Below, one piece after another: positions 13,818 through 23,400 of a DNA stretch of 64,000 bases. This DNA comes from Larus michahellis (Eukaryota; Chordata; Aves; Charadriiformes; Laridae). The stretch covers positions 3,906,001-3,970,000 of the forward strand of contig NC_133906.1 of assembly GCF_964199755.1 (NCBI RefSeq), in the 5' to 3' direction. The notes beneath the pieces were generated by a model. That model worked only from the letters and a program-made list of their open reading frames with translations, searched no databases and was not told where the DNA came from. The first letter of the stretch is position 1. Every line of letters starts with the position of its first letter. The position numbers and the translations under genes are program-made.

Positions 13818-16689
13818 CCTGAGCTCTCCGGAGGCCGGGAGGCAGGAGCAGGGCGCGAGGGGCAGCTTCAGGACACAACACTTCACAGACGGGTGCAATG
13901 AGTCAGCCGGAGGGGAATAAAAATCCCTCGTGGCAAAGCGGCGTGGTGGTTTCCTGGAGAGCAAGGGGGTTTTGAACAGGAGCAAACGATGTCATACATG
14001 ACCAAACCCTGCCTCTGCGGGTCACAGGCCAGCGGAGCCGCAGGAGCAGGCACTGCATCCACTGCCACAGTCCCGCAGCGTCACAGACCCGGAGCCATGG
14101 ACCATCTCATCAGCTCCAGCCCGTGATGGGGTCATGCACTTCCTCAGCATCGCTGAGCTCCTCCTCTTCTAATTAAATCAAGCTTTGCAGTTTCTCTTAT
14201 CTTCTCAGGGCCTAATAATTAAGTGGGCTGCGACCAGAAAAATCAACAGAAAAACTTCTCGGCCTTTCCCAGACCACCCTTGCCCTATTTTGTCCTTCAC
14301 AGCGTCGCTTCTACAACCTGCACAGGCGCAGGGCGGGTACTGCGGCACGGCAGGAACCACAGCAAGACAAGGTTGGAAAGCGGAACTCAGGTCAGAGGTT
14401 TTCATGGAGGAGGTTCTTCATCTGAGGAGGTGCGGACACCCTGGCAGAGCGGGAGGCAGGTGCCGGCATGGGGACGCTGCGCCGAGGACTGGGTGGTCCT
14501 GGGTCCAGGCGGAGCAGAGATGACAAGCACGGGATTTCCCAGGTCTTGGCAGGCGGGGCTTCGCCGCGAGGAGCGGGAACGGTTCGATGCGTCAAAGAAG
14601 CACCTGCCCCATGCCACAGCGTGGGCTTCACGAGCGACGCAGCGATGCCCGAGTCCCAGGGCCTCCATCCCTGGCAGCACAGGCCGCCTCGGCCACCATC
14701 TCAAGACAGATGCTCCTGCCACCCAAGGAAGGCGAACATGAGAATAACCCTGCTGGGGCTGCGTCGCCCAGCACCCTGCCTTCGGTGCCGGCCACCGGCG
14801 CTGTGCCAGGAGGGCGAGGGCAGGGCGAGCAGGGACCACAGAAGGGGCGGCCAGGAGCCCCGTGGCAAAGCCAGCCGGGGCGGGCTGTGACAAAGACCAC
14901 GCTCTGGCTTGTCCCCAACGGTGTCCCCGGTGCCGTGCGGTGGCACTGGCGTCCGAGCCCCCCTCCCGGGGGGAGGACGGCTGGGGAGGAGCAGACGGGG
15001 AGAGGGGAGGGAGCCGCTCGGCAAGGCTCACGCCTCCGCCATGTGCTGCGCGCAGCCTCGCCAGACCGCAGGATCTGGCTCACTGAACGCATGGAAGAAG
15101 CAACACTTCTCTGTGTCTCACTTTACAAAGCCCCAAACAATAACTGTCTGTCGCTGCACAGGAGCTTTGGAGAAACAGAAGTTGCTATTGGCATGGCGCG
15201 CGGCGGCCTTCCCCTTACACAACACCAGCAGATGTGAAAATAGCCCGGTGCTGCCTCGCGCGCTCCTCTGACCTCCTGTTTGCTTCTGGATCAGCTTCCA
15301 AAGCTGGATCTTAACCTACAAGAGCCATAGAAGCAAAGGATTTGGCCCTATCGGGGACCTCTTCATAATCTAAGGCAGACGCGCTCCACGCAGAACACGC
15401 CAAGGTTTGGCAGGGCAGGGGAGAGGCTGAGGCAGCACCAGCCCCGGCCCCGGGGCCGCCCGCGCCGGCATCGCCCCACGCTCCGGCTGAGGGTGCGCTG
15501 GAGTTGGCCCAGGGACAGAAGAGCTGGAAGCTCTTGCAAACCAGGGCAGCACCCAAAACCTCACATCCTACCGCTCAGCCTACACCGACGCCACCTCCAG
15601 CCCCCACCTGCCCCACGGAGGGGGACCTCCGAGCTCCTGAGGTCCCACGTCCCAGAGCCCGATGTCCTAAGGGCTACCAGGGCTGGCACAGCATGGGAGA
15701 TCCCTTCCATCCATGCAAGGTGCTCCCGGGGTTTCTCATCCACGTGAAGAGCAAGGACTGACTCCAAACCCAAAACCGGTCCAGGACATACAGAGGGAAA
15801 AAGCACGTGGAGGGCAAATTTCTCCTGGAAGGGTGAAAAGGCAGCGGAAGAATTAAACCGAAGGACGCTAAAGATAAGCAATAAAGGGAGAGTTTAGTAA
15901 CCAGAAGTGAAAGGACATCTCCAAGAACAACCTGCATAAATAAATTAATCTCTCCAGTGCCCCCAAGGATATCCAGTGTCCCTGCTGCCTTCGGGACTGC
16001 GCCAACCCCAAGCAGCAGAGGAACTTCCCGAGCTGCAGGAGAAGAAAACAAGGCAGAGACATTGCTGTCACTTGGGAAGGGGCCACAGAACGAGCTGTCC
16101 TCCTCGCAAGGCACGGGGCTGCTCCCACAGCCATGCCGGCGCGCACCCATCGCCCGCCTTCCAGCAGCTCTCCCCTGTGACCCACCACACACCACTCCCT
16201 GTGGGAATGTCACCTGACGGCAAAGCCCCGGAGGAGTTAGACTCAGCCGGGAGTCTAAACCCTGCTCCCAAAAAACCCCCATCCCTCCGACCACCCCACG
16301 GTCCGGGCTAGGGAACACCTCGCCGGTGCTGCCCCAACCCACCCACGGGTGATGCTACACCCGACGGCATCACCTACGGGCTCGGCGCCACCGAGAAAGC
16401 CTTTATCCACAGCTGAGCCACCGCAGCGCCTGACCGCAGGCAGCTGGCGCGGCAACCCGTCCCAGCCTCCGCACACGAGTAACTAACGTAAGATACAGAA
16501 TACCCGAGCCGTGGTATTTTGCCCCGAAATACCTCCATCCCCAAAGCAGGCTGGAGGGATTTCTACCTTTGCGCGCAGAGCCGCGGGGTGAACGGGCAGC
16601 GGCAGAGGAGCGTAATGCTAAGACCAACACGCGGGACAAGCCGCTGGTCGCGGCTTGCGCAGGAGGGCGAAAGGCGGCCTTAGAATATA

Positions 16690-17040
16690 ATCCATTTCAG
16701 GCGCTCTTAAATCTCCCCAATACAACGCAGAGCCCTTTAAGCAAGACTAAACAACTTCCTTTAGCCTAAATAAATATTAAACCTAAGTGATGCATTAATT
16801 TACTCCAGTTCACCAAAGGCTAACTCCTACCCAAACTGATCATTATAAAAGAAATCCTATAATCCCTTGCTCCCATTCAGGCTCAAAACATGTAATCCCG
16901 TGAATAAATCCAGCAAGAAAGTGTAACAAAACGGGCAATAAAAACTTACGGCATTCACATCTTTTCATCTACCATTAATACTGTAAACACTCACTCGAAG
17001 GCCCTTGAGTATGACTAATCTAATGTTTTGGCTCCCAACG
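16690..17040. promoter_or_regulatory. Candidate conserved regulatory element in FGF18 intron 2
   Basis: A 350-bp AT-rich, almost CpG-free block sharply bounded by GC-rich sequence, about 2 kb inside the intron from exon 2. It has dense homeodomain-like (GCATTAATTTA at 16792), CAATAAAA (16936) and forkhead TGTAAACA (16982) motifs. It has the look of a conserved noncoding element. Conservation itself could not be tested. Confidence 0.35.
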
Positions 17041-17431
17041 CTAATCGCCGAAAGAGCTCGCCTCTCGCCGTAACACCCAGCGAGACCCCGCCGCCCCCCC
17101 ACCCCCCCCCCCCACCCCAGCGGGGGCCCAGGACACCCCCCAGCGCCCAGCCCCACCAAACCCCCGCCTCAAATCCCGCAAAACGCTGCGAAACCAGGGC
17201 GAAAAGGGAGCAAGTATGGTTCTAATAGCGCCGGAGCGCAGAGATTTTATTCCTCCCCCCCCCCCTTTTTTTTTTTTTTATTATTTTATTGCTTTGGAAG
17301 CCTGCGAGCTCCAACTGTATAAATGCCAATAACTTCCCAAGTTTTAAGGCTGCTGAAGTAAGAGATCAGATTTTAGCAAGTGCTTTCCAGGCAGCCGGCC
17401 AAACTTTTTCTGATTCACTAAAAGCACCAAA

Positions 17432-17470
17432 GGGGGGGGGGGGGGGGGAGGGGGGGGGAGAGGGAGGGGG
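17432..17470. repeat. Poly-G tract in FGF18 intron 2
   Basis: G17 at 17432-17448, then A, G9 and GA-rich sequence. Strong G-quadruplex potential. A second low-complexity A tract follows at 17617-17670. Confidence 0.9.
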
Positions 17471-18792
17471 CCGGAGGGCTGATTAACTTCAGTTACCGCA
17501 CAAGCGCAAAAAAAGAAAAAAAAAAATAAAAATAAGGAAAAGTCTCCCCGCTGCAAAGGGTGCCGTCGCTGCGAGCTCTGAGCTCTGCGCAGCCTGTTAT
17601 TCCTGGGGCTTGGGGAAGTTAAAAAAAAAAAAAAAAACCAAAAAAAAAAAAAAAAAGAAAAAAAGAAGAAAAACAGCACACCACACACACAACGCACCGG
17701 AGAAATACGGCAAACGCCTCCCAACCGCAGGGTGATTTACAGCTGCGGATCCTCTCCCGATGAGGAGGCTGCTCCGCCGAGGGGAGGCTCTGCTGGTGTT
17801 AGGTTCAAGACGGGGTTTTCAGAAGGGATGAGATAAAAAAACGTGAATTTTTTGAGGGGGTGGGGGAGGAGGGGACGGGGCTGGTTGGGGTTTTAGCTTG
17901 GCCGCAGGGATGGAGCCCCCTCCCGTGCTGCGGCCGAGCTCATCCAGGACCGTCCCTCGCTGCCATCGGGTATCTGCGAGAGGACGAGCAGGTGCAACCC
18001 CATCCCCGGCACCCCTGCAGGGACAAGGGGGTGGCACCCGTGGCCCCCGGCCCCAGCAGGACGGAGCCACCGAGGCAGCGGCACCTGCTCTGCCCGGCCT
18101 CGCAGGTGGGTCCCGCTGCGGGATGGATGCCCAGCTAAAACCCCCATGCCGGGGAGGCGCGGGGCTGTCGCGGGGGGCAGCGGGCACCCCGTCGTCCCCC
18201 CACCCCACCCTAGCCGCCGTCCCCGTCCCGCGGGCGCCTGGGCTGCAGCAGAGCCTCGCCGCTCAGGGTGTTCCTCCAACGGCTTCATTCCTGCCGAGGC
18301 AGGATCAAAGGCAGGATCTGACTTGGACGGCTTTCTACTGAATAATGGGGAGGGAGCAGGCAGCCTCCTTCTCCTGGCTAGGAAAACGCGTGTTTTTCAA
18401 AGTATCAGTTTTTGGGAGCAAGTTCCCTAGGAGGGGAATAAAAAAAAAAAATAATATATATATCTAATAAGGAGGAAAAAAAAAAATAATGAGGAGGGCG
18501 AGCAGGAGAGCGCCTGCTCTTCCAAGGCAAGTGCATCAATCAACATTGTGCGAGGAGGGGAGTCCAGCACTCCCTCTCACATCATTAGCCAGGCTAATGC
18601 ACTCCAGAGGATCCCGCTACGGCAGGGCAGGCTACCGGCGCACCCAGCCCGCAGCGGGCGGCCGCCCAGCCGCCGCACCAGCGGGCACCCAAAAGCAGCT
18701 GGGCGAGAGGGGCAGCCCCTTTCGCAGGGCCACTGACACACACTCCAGCATCTGGCGCAGGGATCGGTTTTAATACGGCTATAAAAACTAGA

Positions 18793-18842
18793 GGGGGGGG
18801 GGGGGGGGGAGGAAAAAAAAAAAAAAAAGAAAAAAAAGAAAA
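18793..18842. repeat. Poly-G / poly-A purine tract after FGF18 exon 2
   Basis: G17 (18793-18809) followed by GGAAAA-type purines to 18842: 50 bp of pure purine on the plus strand, starting about 100 bp into FGF18 intron 2. Confidence 0.9.
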
Positions 18843-18945
18843 GTGAAAGCCCTAGCCAAAACTGCCTGGCACTCCGAGAGGTCAGCACGCCGCCTTTGTT
18901 TCTATTTTACAACCAAAAGCGTAAGAGGACAGAAAGGACACGTAC

Positions 18946-18982
18946 CTGTACCTGAAAGCACAGCAGCAGGAAATGTAAACAT
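18946..18982 (-). CDS. FGF18: FGF18 coding exon 2 (signal peptide)
   Basis: 37 nt completing Leu11 and encoding CLHFLLLCFQVQ, the hydrophobic core and end of the signal peptide. It ends in phase 0. Acceptor ctccag at 18983, donor gtacgt at 18945. A second in-frame donor (CAG|gtacag) lies 6 nt upstream, whose use would remove Val-Gln. Confidence 0.95.
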
Positions 18983-19319
18983 CTGGAGAGGAGAAAAAAA
19001 AAAAAGCAACAAAAGATCAAATGATGCGGTAAAATGGTTAAAGTTGAAATTTTTATTATTATTATTTATTATTTTTTTTGCGCTTTGTTTTTGTTTGCAA
19101 TTTTTTAAAGGGCGCAGAGCGATGCTCTGCTTATAAAAAGGCTCGGGGGGTCCCGATTAACCACCTGGTTGCGAGGAAAACGCAACCGGAGCCTCCAAAA
19201 TGAAAGTTTAAAAAAAAAAAAAAAAACCAAAAAAAAAAAACCACACCACAATTTAAAAAAAAAAAAAAAAACACGTTAAAAAAATAATAAAAAAAAAAAA
19301 ATAATGCCATAATCCTTAC
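18983..19319 (-). other. FGF18: FGF18 intron 1 (337 bp), homopolymer-rich
   Basis: A short intron made largely of A/T runs: A tracts at about 19209-19239, 19255-19270 and 19289-19300 on the plus strand, and mixed T/ATT runs at 19050-19110. In the transcript sense these are long U tracts interrupted by GG or GTGTGG. A plus-strand TATAAAA at 19133 has no supporting context as a promoter. Confidence 0.85.
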
Positions 19320-19351
19320 AGGCAAGTGCAGGCTGAGAGCAGTGAATACAT
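19320..19351 (-). CDS. FGF18: FGF18 coding exon 1 (start codon)
   Basis: 32 nt: MYSLLSACTC plus two bases of Leu11. ATG at 19351-19349, donor gtaagg at 19319. Directly before the ATG, the sense strand reads a pyrimidine run ending cccag|CG ATG, which also fits a 3' splice site. The exon could therefore be internal, with an upstream 5'UTR exon. Confidence 0.95.
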
Positions 19352-19564
19352 CGCTGGGCGAGGAGAGGGGGGAGGTCAGTGGCTTCGGGCTAGCGGAGTG
19401 CAGTCCCCCACCGCCGCCCTGACATGGGAGCGATCCGGCCGCCGGGCTCCGCTCCGCTCCGCGCCGCCCCGCGCTGCTCCGCGCCGCCGAGAAGTTGTGG
19501 TACCGCCCGCTTTGCCTCCTCCGAGTGACTCGCTTCGGCATCAGCTCTCCTCTCCCCCTGTCTC

Positions 19565-19610
19565 TCCTCCTCCTCCTCCTCTTCCCTCTCTCTCTCTCTC
19601 TCTCTCTCTC
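19565..19610. repeat. (TCC)n-(CT)n microsatellite in FGF18 5' region
   Basis: About five TCC units followed by about twelve CT units. On the FGF18 sense strand this is a GAGA/GGA polypurine tract about 215-260 bp upstream of the ATG. Confidence 0.9.
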
Positions 19611-19862
19611 CGCCTTTGGGGGGGATGAAGGTGCTTATTGTCAGTAACTTCCGATCATCAGCAAGTGCCCCCCCGCCGCCCCCCCGAGGCGGATGAAGGC
19701 TCTCGGCGGCCCCGCGCCCCGCTCCGCGCCGGCGGCATGGCGATGCGCGGGCGATGCGCGGAGCGGGAGGCGGGACCCGCCCGGGCGGCCCCCGCGGGGC
19801 TGGCACCGCCTGCGCGGATGGGGCAGCACCGCCTGCGCGGCCCGGACGGCAAAGCGTTTAAA

Positions 19863-19935
19863 TTTTAAAAAAAAAAAAAAAATAAGGAAAAAAAATAAAA
19901 TAAATTTTTAAAAAAGGAAAAGGGGGGGGGGGGGG
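19863..19935. repeat. Poly-A / poly-G low-complexity block in FGF18 CpG island
   Basis: Runs of A (from 19868), mixed AAAT, then G14 at 19922-19935. It is an AT-rich gap of about 60 bp splitting the CpG island. Confidence 0.8.
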
Positions 19936-20021
19936 CGGGGACGGACAGCGCGCTGCTCCAACCCCTCCCCGCCCCGACGGAGCGGGCTGTGCCGCTGCTC
20001 GCCCCGAAGGCGAGGGGAAAA

Positions 20022-20054
20022 ACACACACACACACAGCCCCCCCCCCCCCCCCC
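20022..20054. repeat. (AC)7 followed by C17 tract
   Basis: Dinucleotide repeat directly followed by 17 C. On the FGF18 sense strand it is a G17 run next to (GT)n, capable of G-quadruplex formation, inside the CpG island. Confidence 0.85.
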
Positions 20055-20449
20055 GCCGCCAGACCCACCGCTCCGCTCCGCGCTCCCCCGCGGTACCCTT
20101 ACCTCCGAGCGCGCAGCAGCGCGTCCCCTCGCCCGAGCGGGAGGGCGAGCGGCAGCGGGGTCCCGCCGGCCCCACCGCGGCTCCCCCCCCACCGCCCGGT
20201 GGGGCAGGGCAGGGCATGGCGGCGGCCGGCCGGGCCCATCGCCCCCCGGCCCCGCGGCGGCGGCGGGACAGCGGCCCCGGGGCCGGGGTCCGGGCTTTGC
20301 GCGGCCGGCGCTGCCCGCCCGCATGGACACGCTTCGCCTGCCCTCCAGCGGCCGCGCCGCCGCAGCGCTCCCGCAGCGCCCGACCGCTTCCCCCCGCTCC
20401 TCACCCCTTCTTGGGGTTGGTTTTTTTACTAAGGTAAAGGGGAAAAAAA

Positions 20450-23400
20450 AAAAAAAAAGAAAAAAAAAAAGAAAAAAGAAAAAATCCCCACGCCGAGAGC
20501 GTGCGGTAACTCTGGCCCCGTTCTCTCAAAGCTGGTTTGTAGCAGACAAAACGCCAGGAACTGTTAACCTCCGCGCACAGCCTAACCCTCCGAAGAGAGC
20601 CGAGCGTCAGTTAACACCTTATTAAGTGAGAACGTAACCATAGCTCGTAACTAGCAGCTTTCCAAATTCGCCGCTCGAGTAACAGCGGAGCGTTGGGCCC
20701 CGCTGGTCCCACAGCCGTGGGGACCGAAGCGCGGGCTCCCGCCGGGTGCTCAGCCGCAAATCAAGCGGCATCCCTTAATCCCCGGAGTTCGTCACTGGGG
20801 ATCCCTCAGACACCAAATCGCAGGGGTTTTCAGCCCATCGCTTCAGGCCCAAGAGGCACAGAAAACGTTAAAATTTTGAAAACAGTGACCAAAGCAAAAA
20901 TACCTCCAACACACGTATGTGATGTATCTAATAGACTTCAAACTTCTTGTGTTATGGATCCACAAACCAATGAAAAAAATCCAAATCGCCGTCAATTACC
21001 GATGCCACCGACATCAGTGGCACCACGCACCCCCCGTACCAGCAGTGCCACAGCTGAAGGCTCTTTCCGGGGATGGCCAAGACCATCAGAGCCGCCTTCC
21101 CAAGCTCTGCAAGTTGAGCTCGCCGAGATGCCTGCACAGAAACGGTACGAACAGAATTTGGGCACTCGCAGGATGAGAGCATTTAGCTCAGGTGTGGAAA
21201 TATTCGAGACAGTCCTAATCATCGCAAATGTCTCTTTCCCTCAAAGCAGTTGGGGTGGGGAGGACTCCAGCCTACACCACCTTCTGCCGGCGGGCGCTGC
21301 TCACTCACCCATGGGAAAGGCACCCCATGGCGGGGGGGTCAAGCCCAGCATTCCCACGTGCATCAGCCCATCACCTCGCTAAATCCAGTATCTGCCGCCC
21401 AAGGGGACCCCGCACAACACAGGCGGCAGTTCTGCAAAGCCAGAAGGCGATAATTCCTCCCTGACACTCGTAGCCGCTCGCAGTCATCTGCGAGCACGAG
21501 CTTTGACGGCTCCTCCTCAGCTTTCCTGACCGCCAAACCTGGGAGCAATCAGAAAATCCATCTGAACTGTCCCAGAAACAGCCCCTCATCCTCAGCTGAA
21601 ACCCAGACTTCTCCTGCTCCACCAACAGCCTCTTTTCACCTTCCTCTTTTCCCAGCCTGACTTACCCTTGCGGAAGGAGGATCCATGCAGAAAACGGGTA
21701 CCCGAAACTTGCTCCCCGTCCTTGCCGTGAGAGCGCCAACCTGCTGCACGTGTTACCATTGGCTTCATCCTGCCAAGCCTCAAAGCTCAACCTTGCACAC
21801 GGGTGACATTTTGTGCTCCTCCCACGAGAACTGAAAACACTCAGCAACCGTTACACGGGAAGTCGGGATTTCTGGGTGAGATTTTCAAATCCAAAGCGTC
21901 CCATGCACGACCTGCCCCGTCTTCCACCCAAGCAGAGCCTTCAAGCTGCTTTACGTTACCAACACATGGGCCGGCCTCAAGGGCCTCAGGGTCTTTAAGT
22001 AGGATGATGTCTTACACCTGTAGAGCCCAGTGACGCGAACGGTATCTAAAGGGAAGCTCGTGCTGTTCTACCGTGTGCCCTCGCCGGTCTGATGTAGGGA
22101 TGCCACTGGTGATGCACTGGGGAAGGGACGGAAGTGCCGCGAGCACCCGTCCCACCGCTTCGGAGCTTTGCACGGCGGCAGCCCCACCACCCGCCTCTGA
22201 GAAAAGGCTCCTTAGATGGCAACCGGTGGCCTTGCCCAACACCCGAGCCAGCCCAGGGCTGCTGCGCCCCGATGGAAGCAGCACAGATAGAAAAGTCATT
22301 TGTGAAGCTGCTGCTAATATTTATAATGTCAATTCCCCCCACCAGCAGGGAAAAATCACAGCAGCTACAGCATTGCTGCGAGCCACCCACGGAAAAAAGT
22401 CATCACAGGCGATGCTGCCTCCCACCGCCGCATCCCGACCGGGGCTTTGGCTGCCAGAAGGGACTGGATCTGCACAGACCAAAAGGCACCCGGACACCTC
22501 AAACGGCGAGAAGTGCCAGGGCAACACCCGCCGGGGGGTGTTTTGAAGAGGGCACGTTGGATTTTCCTTTTTTCAATTACGAAAGCATTTCAGTTGCGAT
22601 CGCGCACGAGCTCTATATTTAAACTAGACCCAGGTTTTGTGCCTCGTTAAGTTCGACAAAGCCCTTTAATCTTTAAAATCCCCATAGTTGCCTGGAGAAT
22701 AATACTGATATTAAGCGAATCTCGGGCTACCAGCCTTGAAGAACACCGGGAGCACAGGAAATAAGACGAGGCAGCTCACATGTGTCTGTGGAAAAACAGA
22801 AATACCGCTTAGCTGCCTGTTGTTGTGAATACATCTATGTCTATAGACAATATGAAGAGGTCTGCGCCCACGCGTGTTGCTTCACTGCTGAAAGGCTGCT
22901 ATTTGACCCCATTCCCAACACAAACCCAGCGCCCACTGGGGGAAGAACACCTTTATTTTAAGGTGTTTATTTTTCTGACGGCACACCGAGGGTGCGAAGG
23001 CTGGCGCAGCACGTTCCCGAGAGCTGGATGCTCGCGACATTCGATTAAGCAAGAGACGGGCCAGGTAGGGTCTCTGCACGGCAGGGCGATGCCTGGGATC
23101 TCCCAGGGTTACTGCCTCGCGCTCACCCGTGCAAAAGCCTGAATTAAAGGCTCTGTCCTACAGCGCCTCGGTGGCTTATTGGATTAGCGGCTGCTCAAAT
23201 CAAAGTCCGAGCAGCATGACCTTTCCCTCGCAGGGCTGTGAAGGTGCCCCCGGTGAAACGAGTTCCCCTCGCCCTGCTCCAGTGGTTCATATCGCCCGCG
23301 GCGCGGACGTTTCACAGAGCGTGGAGCCCCTTCAATGGGGCCGAGGACTTAGCAGCATGCTTGAGTGGGAAACCTTCCCACCCACCGGACACCCCTGCGG

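Larger units (their letters stand above)
1..18945 (-). other. FGF18: FGF18 intron 2 (partial)
   Basis: No exon of any gene was recognised. Contents: CR1 copies (4539, 6932, 8483), minisatellites (2126, 6995, 13741), homopolymers and the candidate element at 16690. The 10450-14000 and 14300-15500 stretches are GC-rich with long open frames on both strands (for example 12999-13985 minus). These look like compositional artefacts, as they lack domains or consistent splice structure. Confidence 0.8.
1..19353 (-). other. FGF18: FGF18, 5' part of gene (signal-peptide exons and intron 2)
   Basis: FGF18 is a secreted FGF8-subfamily ligand acting through FGFRs in skeletal, lung and brain development (knowledge). 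Two exons on the minus strand, 32 and 37 coding nt, join in frame to give MYSLLSACTCLCLHFLLLCF plus QVQ, the FGF18 signal peptide. Human begins MYSAPSACTCLCLHF. Exon sizes, phases and position downstream of NPM1 fit the human gene. I searched 1-18945 by eye for the reverse complement of the next exon (VDFRIHVENQ, RLYQLYSR, GEDGDKYAQ) and did not find it, so intron 2 exceeds 18.9 kb and the gene is cut by the window edge. Confidence 0.93.
19354..20102 (-). other. FGF18: Candidate FGF18 5'UTR intron (749 bp)
   Basis: On the minus strand, CTCGGAG|gtaaggg at 20103/20102 is a near-perfect donor. The pyrimidine-rich cctcccccctctcctcgcccag at its other end is a near-perfect acceptor ending 2 nt before the FGF18 ATG. 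If used, a noncoding first exon would lie above 20103. The alternative is that the whole CpG-island segment is one continuous 5'UTR and promoter. Inference from splice consensus only. Confidence 0.35.
19380..20410. promoter_or_regulatory. FGF18: CpG island, FGF18 promoter / 5'UTR
   Basis: About 1 kb of dense CpG directly upstream of the FGF18 start codon, flanked by AT-rich sequence on both sides. No clear TATA box was identified on the minus strand. It includes (CT)n, (TCC)n, (AC)n and poly-C tracts. The TSS cannot be placed from sequence alone. Confidence 0.8.

Noticed and set aside
12999..13985. 328-aa minus-strand open frame in FGF18 intron 2
   Set aside because: GC-rich stretch with overlapping frames on the other strand, no recognisable family and no supporting splice or promoter pattern.
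19133..19140. TATAAAA on the plus strand in FGF18 intron 1
   Set aside because: It lies in an A/T homopolymer region, on the strand opposite to FGF18, with no downstream exon or CpG context.
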